Assembly (NCBI RefSeq): GCF_002753895.1
Contig: NZ_NJER01000001.1
Location: 62,001-126,000, forward strand
DNA from: Halobacteriovorax sp. JY17
GTDB lineage: Bacteria; Bdellovibrionota; Bacteriovoracia; Bacteriovoracales; Bacteriovoracaceae
Direction: 5' to 3'
DNA length: 64,000 bases
Translations under genes and position numbers: made by a program
In this document: positions 8,910 through 17,369 of the stretch, in pieces
Layout: every line of letters starts with the position of its first letter
Numbering within the stretch: position 1 is the first letter of the stretch
Notes under the pieces: model-generated
The model's input: the letters and a program-made list of their open reading frames with translations, nothing else
Database searches by the model: none
What the model was told of the DNA's origin: nothing

Positions 8910-9793
8910 TGTTTCGACTTCGGGTAGTTCAGGCAGCTGGAAAGTGCGAGCTCGTAGAGTTTGATCCGGCTTCGAGTTCTAAAAACTTCATTGCTGTTTC
9001 GACAGAGTACTTAGATCGTTTCTTGACCGAAGTTTTAGATTTGAGATTTGTGAATATTACAGGTGATACCATGACGGGAAAACTTAATGTTAATGAAGAT
9101 ATTTCTTCTACGACAAAGATATGTGTTGCCGGAAGATGTCGTGACTTTCTGGAACAAAGTTGCCCTGATGGAGAAGCTATAAAAGGTATTAAGTCTGATG
9201 GAACTTTGAATTGCATTTCTGTGACACCTCCATCTGTGCCGATTGATGGAGGATGGACTGCATGGTCAGTTTGTTCCGCAACTTGTGGTGGAGGAACACA
9301 TACTAGAAGTTGTTCTAATCCTTCCCCTCAAAATGGTGGAGCTGATTGTGTTGGAGATTTTTCTGAGAGTTGCAATACTCAAGGTTGTCCAGTTGACGGA
9401 GGATGGACTGCATGGACACCATGTAATAAAGAGTGCGGTGGTGGAACTCAAATAAGAGCCTGTACTAATCCTCCTCCTAGCAATGGAGGAGCTGGATGTG
9501 ATGGATCTTCGTTAGCCAGTTGTAATACTTTCGCATGTGATAAGGATGGGGGCTGGAGTGATTGGGGTACTTGTAATACGACTACTCATGTACGAACTAG
9601 GACTTGTTCGAATCCATTTCCTACAGGAAATGGTGCCGGTTGCGTCGGAGCCTCACAAAAGTCTTGCTGTACTAGTCAAGAAGGCGGTTATTATCACGGA
9701 GAGTGCATGGCGAGACATGGAATTCCAAATAATGCTAAAGAAGATTGTTGGACAACTAATGGAACATACACTTGGACATGTGAGCCTAATTAA
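8906..9793 (+). CDS. Thrombospondin type-1 repeat surface protein, 5' end lost
   Basis: The frame is open from just after a stop at 8903 and has no start with a good ribosome site until the ATG at 9071 (AGGTG five bases before), which lies inside a motif ([12 protein letters not shown]) that looks internal. The first part reads [17 protein letters not shown] and later [18 protein letters not shown], typical of modular secreted proteins. Three thrombospondin type-1 repeats follow, each with GGW(T/S)xW, CGGGT or its equivalent and paired cysteines, then a Cys-rich end. Probably a cell-surface adhesin or matrix protein. The insertion sequence at its left edge seems to have removed the signal peptide and N-terminal region. 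Confidence 0.75.
   Translation, partial: KLFRLRVVQAAGKCELVEFDPASSSKNFIAVSTEYLDRFLTEVLDLRFVNITGDTMTGKLNVNEDISSTTKICVAGRCRDFLEQSCPDGEAIKGIKSDGTLNCISVTPPSVPIDGGWTAWSVCSATCGGGTHTRSCSNPSPQNGGADCVGDFSESCNTQGCPVDGGWTAWTPCNKECGGGTQIRACTNPPPSNGGAGCDGSSLASCNTFACDKDGGWSDWGTCNTTTHVRTRTCSNPFPTGNGAGCVGASQKSCCTSQEGGYYHGECMARHGIPNNAKEDCWTTNGTYTWTCEPN
8910..8936. repeat. MutM 5'-end repeat, far copy
   Basis: Read on the minus strand this encodes [L]PELPEVET followed by V, after which similarity to MutM stops and an unrelated sequence leads into the insertion sequence. The codon in the start position is CTG and no ribosome-binding site precedes it. On the plus strand the same bases are in frame with the broken thrombospondin-repeat gene. 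Confidence 0.65.
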
Positions 9794-9868
9794 AGGGGGA
9801 TAATCTTCCAATATTTAAAAAAAAGATTTTGATGTATACTAACTCTTTAATAATTTTAAAGGGTATTT

Positions 9869-10528
9869 ATGAAAAGAATCTTATTTTTACTTCTATTATC
9901 GACTGTTTCATTTGGAGAAACTAGAGAGTTTGCATTAGGTCATGGCGAATTTGATTTAGTGAGTACTTCTGGGAATATTAAAATTACTGGTGTAAGCGGA
10001 AGTAAGCTAAAGGTTAATTTTGAAAAAATAAAATGGAATAAAGACTGCGAAATAGTTTTTAAGAAAAAAGATAACAAAGTGAAAGTTGAAGTTAAAGAAG
10101 ACTCGTCGTGGTTTTCAAGCAATGAATGCCAGATTAATTTCTCCGTAAGTATGCCAAAGAACCTCGAAAGTGATTTAAAGCTTGGTTCTGGAAATATTGA
10201 GTTGAGTGAAGTTAATGGGGAAATTGACTTTAAATTAGGTAGTGGGAAAGTTTCTGTGCTAAATACGAGTTCTGCCTCAATTGAAGGTGATGTAGGGAGC
10301 GGGAGTATTGAAATTAAATATTCAACGCTCTTGAGCGGTAGTGATTTTGAATCAAACACAGGAGCTGGAAATATCAGTATCTTAATACCAAAGAGTAAAA
10401 CCGCGAAAGTTAAATTTAAGTCCGGGACAGGACAGCTGAAAAATACTGTAATTCAGAGCGACACTGCGGATTTAAAGGTAGATGTAAAAACAGGAACAGG
10501 CTCACTTGAGATAGATTACGTAAAATAA
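9869..10528 (+). CDS. Exported DUF4097-like beta-repeat protein
   Basis: 219 residues. The signal peptide is about 17 residues long (MKRILFLLLLSTVSFG). The mature chain is a series of short repeats of the type LKLGSGNIEL, FKLGSGKVSV, GDVGSGSIEI, NTGAGNISI and SGTGQLKN, the right-handed beta pattern of the DUF4097/putative-adhesin superfamily. AAAGGG precedes the ATG. Role unknown, most likely in the periplasm or at the cell surface. It is not obviously linked to the broken surface-protein gene 75 bases upstream. Confidence 0.75.
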   Translation: MKRILFLLLLSTVSFGETREFALGHGEFDLVSTSGNIKITGVSGSKLKVNFEKIKWNKDCEIVFKKKDNKVKVEVKEDSSWFSSNECQINFSVSMPKNLESDLKLGSGNIELSEVNGEIDFKLGSGKVSVLNTSSASIEGDVGSGSIEIKYSTLLSGSDFESNTGAGNISILIPKSKTAKVKFKSGTGQLKNTVIQSDTADLKVDVKTGTGSLEIDYVK

Positions 10529-10610
10529 AAAAACTTAACTTATTGAATTTATATGAATCCTGAGAAAGTTTATTCTAAATAAAACTCCATGAAAAGCCGA
10601 CACGAATAGT

Positions 10611-12521
10611 GTGAGATTGAAATACATTCTAATATTTATACAACTACTTAGTGGGAAGGCTCTTTGGGCCAATCCTATTGAAGATCTGTGTACAGCTAAG
10701 ACTTCAATTAACAATGAATGTACTCCTTCTGAAATTAGAGAGGGGAGTACAAACGCATTAAACTTTGACTCATTTAAGAAATGGTCCTGGATTCAAGAAA
10801 AAGCGAAACAAAAGAAGACCTTTCTAGAAGCAGAAATTGATAATAATAAAGGAATGCTTAGGTTTCTTCGAGATGATTATGTTGACTCTAAAGAAAGTCG
10901 TGAATGGTATGCTCAGCAATATAAAGAAATAAGAAATGATTTTCAAAATTTAAAAGATATCTCAAAAGAGATAGAGATTGTCTCTAATAAATTAAATATG
11001 TGTTTCAAGGTTTGTACTCCCTCAATGCGTGTTGATAATGAAGAACATCTTCGTAAGCTTCAAAGATTAAAATTAATTCTATTATCAAAAAGACCTATTC
11101 TTGCAGGTCCTATAATTGAGGAAGCAGTTCTTAGTGATAATAGTGACGAAGAAAAGATTAAAAAAGCTTTTGTTGAGACTTATTCAGATTACCTAACTAC
11201 GGCAAAGAATAAAATATTTGAGCTTAATCAAAGATTTGGAAAATCTGAAAGAGACTATAATTTTGCCTTGAATTCTAGAGATGAATTAAAAGATATTAGG
11301 CTTAATAAATTTGTAGAACTTCTAAGTGGAAAAAACCTTCTTGATAAACATAGCTCGGAAATTCTAAGTGAAGTCGATTGGCGTGGAGAGATCAAAGATA
11401 GTCGTGACTCTGAAATGCTATGTTCACTTTACCAAGAGAATAAAGACTTTGTCGCTACTGAAAATTTAAAAGAGATAAGTCTTGAGGTTGCTATGGTCGC
11501 AGCTCCCTTTCTTGTAGGTCCAGCTTTTAGGCTTGGAGTATGGGGATTGAAAGGCGCAAAACTATTGAAATGGGGAATGAGAGAAGAACTATATGCAAGT
11601 GTCTCTAAGGCCACAGCAGGTATTTCAAGTAGTGCATTCTTTTTAAAAGATGCGATTAATATTCCAGAGAAAAGAAAAGAGTGCGAAGAGAATCTTAATC
11701 GATTTATTTCTTCTAAAGATAAGGTTCAATACCAAAAGTATATTGAGTGTAATCAGGAATTAAGTTCAGATATTCTCTTTCTAACGGCGGAAACTTCTCT
11801 CGCAGGATTTTCATCACTAAAAAATATCATGAACTCTTTAAAACTCAGTAAAGGTTTTAAAGATGGTGAGACCTTATTCCATGTAAAGGATTTAGATGAG
11901 CTTTCTTACTATGTTGGAAATAAGAAAATAGATAATGCTAATTACGGTGAAGCTGGATTTAAACTCTCTTCTAAAAAGGGAGATTACTATGTCTTAAACT
12001 TAAATGGTCCTAAAAGTGAAGTTTCTGACATAAGTTCTAATTATTGGAATTTCGTATCTGACACATATAGGAAGAGGCTAAATTTAACAGAAGCAGAAGT
12101 TTCAGACTTCATAAAGAGCAGTAAAGAAATGGAAAATAGAACGACTCTCTTAGTTAGTACAGAAAAAAATAGTCGAAACTCTCTACGGGGAGGACTTGCC
12201 TTCGTTGATTCAAGTAATAGTAAAGAGCTTCTTCCTTTTGAAAAAGCAACGGGAATAAAGATAGAGAGAACTAAAGGGAAGAAGATTGGCGAAATTGTTC
12301 GCTTCACTGTTGATGAAAAGAAAGGAGACCGAGAGCTTAGCGATGAATTAGTTTCTCAACTTTTTTCTTATTTTAAAACGCAAGATAAATTAGATAGTGT
12401 TTATATATATACATCTAAATCCCATTATAGACTTTATCAGAGATTATTAAAGAAGAAGGGAATAAAGTATGAATTAACTCACGACCTTGAGCGTGATGTT
12501 GTTCTTGAGGTAAATCCATGA
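10611..12521 (+). CDS. Exported protein with a C-terminal GNAT/autoinducer-synthase-like domain
   Basis: 636 residues from a GTG start. The N-terminus (KYILIFIQLLSGKALWA) is a signal peptide. Residues about 25-280 are charged and helical with paired cysteines, and about 290-345 contain a long hydrophobic region. The last 150 residues look like a GNAT fold of the autoinducer-synthase/FeeM type: strand GEIVRFTVD with Glu and Arg, helix SDELVSQLFSYF, strand SVYIYTS, then YQRLLKKKGIKYEL. That assignment rests on pattern and predicted secondary structure only. An exported enzyme of this fold is odd, since the usual acyl-ACP or acyl-CoA donors are cytoplasmic. It overlaps the next gene by four bases, so the two are probably co-translated. 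Confidence 0.6.
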   Translation: MRLKYILIFIQLLSGKALWANPIEDLCTAKTSINNECTPSEIREGSTNALNFDSFKKWSWIQEKAKQKKTFLEAEIDNNKGMLRFLRDDYVDSKESREWYAQQYKEIRNDFQNLKDISKEIEIVSNKLNMCFKVCTPSMRVDNEEHLRKLQRLKLILLSKRPILAGPIIEEAVLSDNSDEEKIKKAFVETYSDYLTTAKNKIFELNQRFGKSERDYNFALNSRDELKDIRLNKFVELLSGKNLLDKHSSEILSEVDWRGEIKDSRDSEMLCSLYQENKDFVATENLKEISLEVAMVAAPFLVGPAFRLGVWGLKGAKLLKWGMREELYASVSKATAGISSSAFFLKDAINIPEKRKECEENLNRFISSKDKVQYQKYIECNQELSSDILFLTAETSLAGFSSLKNIMNSLKLSKGFKDGETLFHVKDLDELSYYVGNKKIDNANYGEAGFKLSSKKGDYYVLNLNGPKSEVSDISSNYWNFVSDTYRKRLNLTEAEVSDFIKSSKEMENRTTLLVSTEKNSRNSLRGGLAFVDSSNSKELLPFEKATGIKIERTKGKKIGEIVRFTVDEKKGDRELSDELVSQLFSYFKTQDKLDSVYIYTSKSHYRLYQRLLKKKGIKYELTHDLERDVVLEVNP

Positions 12522-13555
12522 AGAAAATTATTTTATGTGCAGTTCTACTAACTCTTAATTTTAATCTGCTTGCTAGAGATATTAAAATCCCTCAAGCTCA
12601 ATGTTCAGATATTGATGTCCGGGACAAAATGAATGATGAAATGCAAGAACATTTCAGTAAACCGCAGAATCAAGATGGAGTAGGTTGGTGTTATGCATTT
12701 GCTGCTGCAGATCTAATGACAGCAGAGGCTAAAACGCCTATTTCTTCTACTCATGTATCAGCAATCTTTAATAAGAAAATAGACAAGAATATATTTCTAA
12801 AGACGGGATATAAGATCGGACAATTATTCTCTGATGGTGCCTTTGATACGGCCTATGAAGGGGGGTGGATTGATCGAGCAGTTAAGAATACTTCTTCGGA
12901 GAAGTTTGTTTGTTCTGAAGAGGATCTTCCTTTTGATGAAAATAGGCGCGGCGAAACAGCGATGATTGTTAAAAGATTGGAGTCAATTAAGTCTAGACTG
13001 AAAGAAGACAATATTTCAAATTCATGTCTTGAAATTACTCTTTTAAGAAATGATTCTTTTAAGAATATGAACATTAACGAGATTTATCTTATTCTTGAAA
13101 GCGATAATATCAATAGAGCGTTTTCTGATTTGATTAGTCAAAACTGCAAGAAAGACTTAATTAAGGTTGAAAAATATAAAGTGAAATCCCTGTCAAGGCC
13201 AAATTATTCAAGAAGACATAGACAATCAAGTTCATCTGCGAAAAGAGATTTTACTAAGAAGTTGGGAAGGCATTTTGATACAATTGGTAAAGTTCTTTCG
13301 TCAGGGAAACCTATGGGAGTTAGTTATAATGTAAACAATATTACGAGTTCAAGTGGTGGACATGCAAGTGTTCTTGTTGGACGTAGATGGAAGAATGGTA
13401 AATGCCAATTCAAGATAAGAAACTCATGGGGTAAGAGCTGTGGTGGTTATGATCGTACTAAGATCGAGGAATGTAATTATGAAGAAGGTGCATATTGGGT
13501 TAGTGATCAGAAGTTTTATGATATGGTCTCTAGCATCGACTACATTAGCAATTGA
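12518..13555 (+). CDS. Exported papain-like (C1-type) cysteine protease
   Basis: 345 residues with a signal peptide ending near residue 19 (NFNLLA). The catalytic layout of papains is visible: GVGWCYAFAAADL carries the nucleophile Cys with its following helix, SGGHASVLVGR carries the His, and KIRNSWGKSCGG carries the Asn-Ser-Trp triad motif. Cysteines between them would form disulfides. It starts inside the stop of the GNAT-like gene (ATGA overlap), and the small frameshifted exported gene begins within its 3' end, so the three likely form one operon. It may act on prey or on its operon partner. The substrate is unknown. Confidence 0.82.
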   Translation: MKKIILCAVLLTLNFNLLARDIKIPQAQCSDIDVRDKMNDEMQEHFSKPQNQDGVGWCYAFAAADLMTAEAKTPISSTHVSAIFNKKIDKNIFLKTGYKIGQLFSDGAFDTAYEGGWIDRAVKNTSSEKFVCSEEDLPFDENRRGETAMIVKRLESIKSRLKEDNISNSCLEITLLRNDSFKNMNINEIYLILESDNINRAFSDLISQNCKKDLIKVEKYKVKSLSRPNYSRRHRQSSSSAKRDFTKKLGRHFDTIGKVLSSGKPMGVSYNVNNITSSSGGHASVLVGRRWKNGKCQFKIRNSWGKSCGGYDRTKIEECNYEEGAYWVSDQKFYDMVSSIDYISN

Positions 13556-13855
13556 GAGTAAAGTTCATTCAGATACATTACTTATTGATAAGAGTGAAAG
13601 CATTTCTGTTTAGTAAACGGAAGAAATATTTATTCTAAAAATTGTAAAGAAATTAAGAAATGTTTTACAGTTCCTACAGAACTAAGTTTTTACTCCAATC
13701 AAAATATTCTCTTTTCTCTGTGTTATCAGAGTGAAGGTATACCTAAGTTTGCAACTTTGAAAATGTCTAAGAAGAAAGTACAGGTCTGTACAAAGGGCAA
13801 AGATGTTGTAGAACTAGACGAGCTTATGACTCATTATAAGAGCATGAAGAATTAA
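13518..13855 (+). pseudogene. Small exported protein, frameshifted
   Basis: Starting at the ATG at 13518 the frame reads MIWSLASTTLAIES, a plausible short signal peptide, and continues to a TAG near 13615. Adding one T in the GTTTAG stretch restores a frame that runs through NGRNIYSKNCKEIKKC to the stop at 13853, for a protein of about 112 residues with four cysteines. The two halves join smoothly and leave almost no non-coding sequence, so this looks like one gene with a single-base loss. It overlaps the protease gene and would be the third member of that operon. No known family recognised. A sequencing error at the T run is possible. Confidence 0.55.
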
Positions 13856-14136
13856 GAATTCTTAATTGTCTTTAATAACTCTGGGTAGTGACGTTTTATA
13901 TCGGGACTGATTGAGAGATACTTCCTAACACCTTCTACTCGCTGACAGAGTATTTCTGCTTCAATAAGTATTTTGATGTGATGAGAGAAGGTCGCCTTTT
14001 GAACGCAATAGTCAAATTCACCACAAGTGATTTCGTTCTTTCCTAGATCGAGAAGCTGCTTAATAACGCTAAGTCGTATTGGATCGCCCAACGCTTTAAG
14101 TATTTTGTCTAACGGAACTTGTTTTATTTTCTTCAT
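13852..14136 (-). CDS. ArsR-family transcriptional repressor
   Basis: 94 residues from the ATG at 14136. A longer reading frame to 14205 would cross the operator and is rejected. Winged-helix pattern: LKALGDPIRLSVIKQLL, then the recognition helix in KATFSHHIKIL and the wing in EGVRKYLSIS. Cys38 and Cys44 (ITCGEFDYC) and Cys64 could sense thiol-reactive compounds. No classical metal site (CVC) is seen. It is divergent from the Old Yellow Enzyme gene with a perfect palindrome between them, so it probably represses both genes until an electrophile modifies it. Confidence 0.85.
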   Translation of the reverse strand: MKKIKQVPLDKILKALGDPIRLSVIKQLLDLGKNEITCGEFDYCVQKATFSHHIKILIEAEILCQRVEGVRKYLSISPDIKRHYPELLKTIKNS

Positions 14137-14137
14137 A

Positions 14138-14155
14138 GTTAGATATATATCTAAC
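14138..14155. promoter_or_regulatory. Palindromic operator for the ArsR repressor
   Basis: GTTAGATATATATCTAAC is a perfect 18-base palindrome one base upstream of the arsR ATG and 66 bases upstream of the flavin reductase start. Its size and place fit an ArsR operator controlling both divergent genes. Confidence 0.65.
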
Positions 14156-14220
14156 AAAAAACTTGCAAAGATACAAGTCTCAGAATATAGTTTGATAAAT
14201 GTCAAACAATGGAGAAGTTT

Positions 14221-15270
14221 ATGAGTTCACTTTTTAATCCTTTAAAGTTAGGAAGTTTAACTTTATCAAATAGAATTATAATGGCCCCTCTTACTCGTGC
14301 AAGGGCCGGAGAGACAAGAGTCCCCAATGACTTAATGGCCAAGTATTACGGTGAGCGAGCAAGAGCAGGGCTTATTCTTACGGAAGCAACTTCTGTAACT
14401 CCTATGGGACTTGGGTATGCCGATACTCCTGGTATTTGGTCGACTGAACAAATCGAGGGATGGAAGAAAATTACCAAAGCTGTTCACGCCGAAGGTGGAA
14501 AAATCTTTATGCAACTTTGGCACGTCGGAAGAATTTCTCATTCAAGCTTCTTAAATGGAGAATTGCCAGTGGCCCCTTCTGCTATAAAGGCCAATGGACA
14601 TGTTTCTCTTGTTCGTCCAATTACTGAATATGAAACTCCAAGAGCACTTGAAACCTCAGAGGTAAAAGAAATTGTCGAGGCGTATAAAGTGGGGGCAAAG
14701 AATGCTAAAGAGGCGGGCTTTGATGGGGTTGAGATCCATGCAGCCAATGGCTATTTAATCGATCAATTTCTCCAAGATAGCACGAATCACCGAGAAGATA
14801 CTTATGGTGGAAGTCTTGAAAATAGAGCGAGGCTCTTATTAGAAGTGACCGATGCAGCGATAAGTGTTTGGGGAGCAGATAGAGTGGGTGTTCACTTAGC
14901 TCCAAGATGTGATGCTCATGATATGGGAGATTCAAACCCACTTGAAACCTTTGGTTATGTGACCCGAGAACTTAGTAAGAGAGAGATAGCTTTTATTTTT
15001 ACAAGAGAATATCAAGCCGATGACAGCATCACTCCAAAACTTAGGGAATTATTTAGTGGTGTCTTTATTGGAAATGAGAAGTTTACAAAAGAGAGTGCTG
15101 AGAAGGCCATTGATTCGGGCCTAGTTGATGCAGTGGCCTTTGGGCTTCCTTTTATCGCTAATCCTGATCTCGTTAAGAGATTTGAAGTGGGGGCGGATTT
15201 AAATGAAGTTAATCCTGAGACTATTTATACGAAAACAGAAATTGGTTATACAGATTACCCACATTTATAG
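14221..15270 (+). CDS. Old Yellow Enzyme-family alkene reductase
   Basis: 349 residues. The ATG at 14221 has GGAG at good spacing and gives MSSLFNPLKLG, so it is preferred to the ATG twelve bases earlier. FMN-dependent NADPH oxidoreductase of the N-ethylmaleimide reductase type: NRIIMAPLTRARA at the N-terminus, QLWHVGRISH, VEIHAANGYLIDQFLQ with the substrate-binding His/Asn pair, and YGGSLENRARLLLEV. It reduces activated C=C bonds in toxic aldehydes, maleimides or nitro-esters in the cytoplasm. Regulation by the adjacent ArsR protein is inferred from the divergent layout. Confidence 0.92.
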   Translation: MSSLFNPLKLGSLTLSNRIIMAPLTRARAGETRVPNDLMAKYYGERARAGLILTEATSVTPMGLGYADTPGIWSTEQIEGWKKITKAVHAEGGKIFMQLWHVGRISHSSFLNGELPVAPSAIKANGHVSLVRPITEYETPRALETSEVKEIVEAYKVGAKNAKEAGFDGVEIHAANGYLIDQFLQDSTNHREDTYGGSLENRARLLLEVTDAAISVWGADRVGVHLAPRCDAHDMGDSNPLETFGYVTRELSKREIAFIFTREYQADDSITPKLRELFSGVFIGNEKFTKESAEKAIDSGLVDAVAFGLPFIANPDLVKRFEVGADLNEVNPETIYTKTEIGYTDYPHL

Positions 15271-15277
15271 CTTTCTT

Positions 15278-15306
15278 GCGCTGCGCATGTCTACTGTGCG
15301 CGGCGC
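15278..15306 (+). terminator. GC-rich hairpin after the alkene reductase gene
   Basis: GCGCTGCGCA at 15278-15287 pairs with TGCGCGGCGC at 15297-15306 across a nine-base loop, with one U-G pair. It lies seven bases after the stop. It is not followed by a clear T run, so termination is likely but not certain. Very GC-rich for this genome. Confidence 0.5.
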
Positions 15307-15392
15307 TTAAATAGGCCTCTGAGTTGACTACTTGATGTGGACATGGAAAAAACTAGAATGTTTTATTCTTCGCATTACTCTCAGAGGATTCT

Positions 15393-16334
15393 TTGAAAAG
15401 TCTTATAGATCCTCACGGTCGTAGAGTTCGAAAATTGAGGTTATCCTTTACCGATAAGTGCAATCTTAGGTGTCACTATTGTATGCCAGTGGATTCAATT
15501 TTTATGGATGAGAAGAGCTTTCTATCACCTCTTGAATATGAAGAAATTGTGACAGATCTCTGCTCTTTTGGTCTAGAAGAGATTCGAATTACTGGTGGAG
15601 AGCCATTAATGAGAAGATCTTTCAAAGAAATCATTGAAAGAATTTCTCCACTTCCAATTAAGAAAATTGGATTAACTACGAATGCTATTCTTCTCGATCG
15701 CTACTTTGATATTCTCCTTGAAAATAGAGTTCAGTACTTAAATATTAGTCTCGATAGTTTGGATCAAGATAATTTTAAAAAAATCACTTATGGGAATCAC
15801 CTAAGTAGAGTCTTAGAAAATATTGAGACTGCTCGTTTAAAGGGGTTCGAAATAAAAATTAATGTCGTTGCAATGAAAGGAGTCAATGATCATGAGATTT
15901 TTGACTTTATTAATTACTCGGCTAAAACAGGAATCGAAATTCGTTTTCTTGAATTTATGCGAATTGGTTTTGCCTGCGAGAATCAGAATGATCAATTTAT
16001 TTCGGCCACAGATTTAATAGAAATTATAAAAACAAAGTACGAGCTTAAGAGAGTGACAAAAGAGTATGATTCAACCTCATTTAATTATCTCTTAGATAAC
16101 GGAGCACAAATAGGTTTCATCGCTTCAGAGTCTATGCCCTTTTGTGGGAATTGTTCAAGATGGAGACTCTCTGCTGATGGGCAACTTAAGGCCTGCCTTC
16201 TAAAAGAAGGTGGACTTCAAATTAAAGATAAATCAATTTCTGAAAGAGAAGAGATTTATCATACACTTCTTGGAATGAAGCCAATTAGTCGTCCCAAAGA
16301 AGTAGGGCATCAGATGAATGCCATAGGAGGATAG
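15393..16334 (+). CDS. moaA: GTP 3',8-cyclase MoaA
   Basis: Radical-SAM enzyme for the first step of molybdenum cofactor synthesis, turning GTP into 3',8-cyclo-GTP. 313 residues from a TTG start with AGAGG ahead of it. The SAM-binding [4Fe-4S] cysteines are C23, C27 and C30 (CNLRCHYC), and RITGGEPL is the SAM loop. The second cluster motif CGNCSRWRLSADGQ and a further Cys (LKACLL) lie near the C-terminus, which ends in the Gly-Gly pair that enters the active site. First gene of a four-gene operon; the next start follows its stop directly. Confidence 0.95.
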   Translation: MKSLIDPHGRRVRKLRLSFTDKCNLRCHYCMPVDSIFMDEKSFLSPLEYEEIVTDLCSFGLEEIRITGGEPLMRRSFKEIIERISPLPIKKIGLTTNAILLDRYFDILLENRVQYLNISLDSLDQDNFKKITYGNHLSRVLENIETARLKGFEIKINVVAMKGVNDHEIFDFINYSAKTGIEIRFLEFMRIGFACENQNDQFISATDLIEIIKTKYELKRVTKEYDSTSFNYLLDNGAQIGFIASESMPFCGNCSRWRLSADGQLKACLLKEGGLQIKDKSISEREEIYHTLLGMKPISRPKEVGHQMNAIGG

Positions 16335-17369
16335 ATGCTTACTCATATTGATCAAAATAATATGCCTTCCATGGTAGATGTTTCAGCTAAAGAAGTTAAT
16401 ACTCGAGTTGCAACGGCCGAGAGTTCGATTCAATTACCTGAGAGTATGCGCGAGTACTTTACAGGGAGTGATTTTGTTCTAAAGAAGGGACCTGTTTTTC
16501 AAACGGCGATTATTGCAGCAACAATGGCGGTTAAGAAGACTCATGAAACAATTCCTCTCTGTCATCAGATTCCTATTGAAAGTTGTAAGGTAAATATTCA
16601 ACCAAGTGATTCCTTGAAAATTATTGTGACTTGCACAGTTAAGACAAGTTCTAAAACAGGAATTGAAATGGAGGCCATGCACGGAGCGGTTGTGGCCTGC
16701 CTCACAATTTATGATATGTGCAAAGCAGTCTCACATGAAATGATTCTCGGAGAGACCAAGCTCCTCCAGAAGTCTGGAGGAAAGAGGCTTGTCTTTAATC
16801 GTCCTCTAAGAGGATTAGTTCTTACTGGTGGAAAGAGTTCTAGAATGAAAAGAGATAAGGCGCTTATCGAGTATCAAGGAGTGCCCCATGCTGAGTATAT
16901 TAAGTCTGTCTTAGGTAAAGTTTGCGATGAGGTCTATCTTTCGGCAAGAGAGGGCCAGTGGAGTGACACTTCTCTTGAAAATATACCAACGATATTTGAT
17001 TCAAAGGAGAGTGAAGGGCCAATTTCTGGAATTCTCACTGCTTTTGAAAAGTATCCTGACTCAAATTGGATTATTGTTGCCTGCGATCTTCCTTATTTTA
17101 ATGAAGAGACTATTTCTCAATTACTTGAAAATTACTGTGAATCAAGTGACGCTATCGCGTTTAAAAATAGTGATAAAGACTTTGCTGAACCACTTTGTAC
17201 TCTGTACACGCCAAAGGCCTATAGTCTTTTTAAGACAGCTGTTGAGGAAGGAACCTCTTGTCCTGTTAAAGTTTTAAAAAATGCAAGAGTGAAGACTCTC
17301 TTGCAGAGTGGAGTTGTAAATCTTGCTAATATCAATACTCCGCTAGAATTAGAAGAGGTTAAGATATGA
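16335..17369 (+). CDS. moaC/mobA: MoaC-MobA fusion protein
   Basis: 344 residues combining two Moco enzymes. Residues 1 to about 150 are cyclic pyranopterin monophosphate synthase: MVDVSAKEVNTRVATA, KKTHETIPLCHQIP, and GIEMEAMHGAVVACLTIYDMCK with the conserved Met-His and Asp-Met-Lys residues. From about 157 on it is molybdenum cofactor guanylyltransferase: GLVLTGGKSSRMKRDKAL is the GTP-binding loop, and IIVACDLPYF and the C-terminal region match MobA. MoaC acts early and MobA last in the pathway, so a direct channelling role is not obvious. Overlaps moaD by four bases. Confidence 0.93.
   Translation: MLTHIDQNNMPSMVDVSAKEVNTRVATAESSIQLPESMREYFTGSDFVLKKGPVFQTAIIAATMAVKKTHETIPLCHQIPIESCKVNIQPSDSLKIIVTCTVKTSSKTGIEMEAMHGAVVACLTIYDMCKAVSHEMILGETKLLQKSGGKRLVFNRPLRGLVLTGGKSSRMKRDKALIEYQGVPHAEYIKSVLGKVCDEVYLSAREGQWSDTSLENIPTIFDSKESEGPISGILTAFEKYPDSNWIIVACDLPYFNEETISQLLENYCESSDAIAFKNSDKDFAEPLCTLYTPKAYSLFKTAVEEGTSCPVKVLKNARVKTLLQSGVVNLANINTPLELEEVKI

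Noticed and set aside
7582-8940. Terminal inverted repeats or an exact target duplication for the insertion sequence
   Set aside because: I compared both ends by eye and found no convincing inverted match. The only shared sequence is the direct MutM-like repeat, so precise ends are not claimed.
8929-9216. Minus-strand open frame opposite the thrombospondin-repeat gene
   Set aside because: Antisense to a well-supported coding frame, and in a different frame from the MutM-like signature at 8910-8936, so it is not a MutM fragment.
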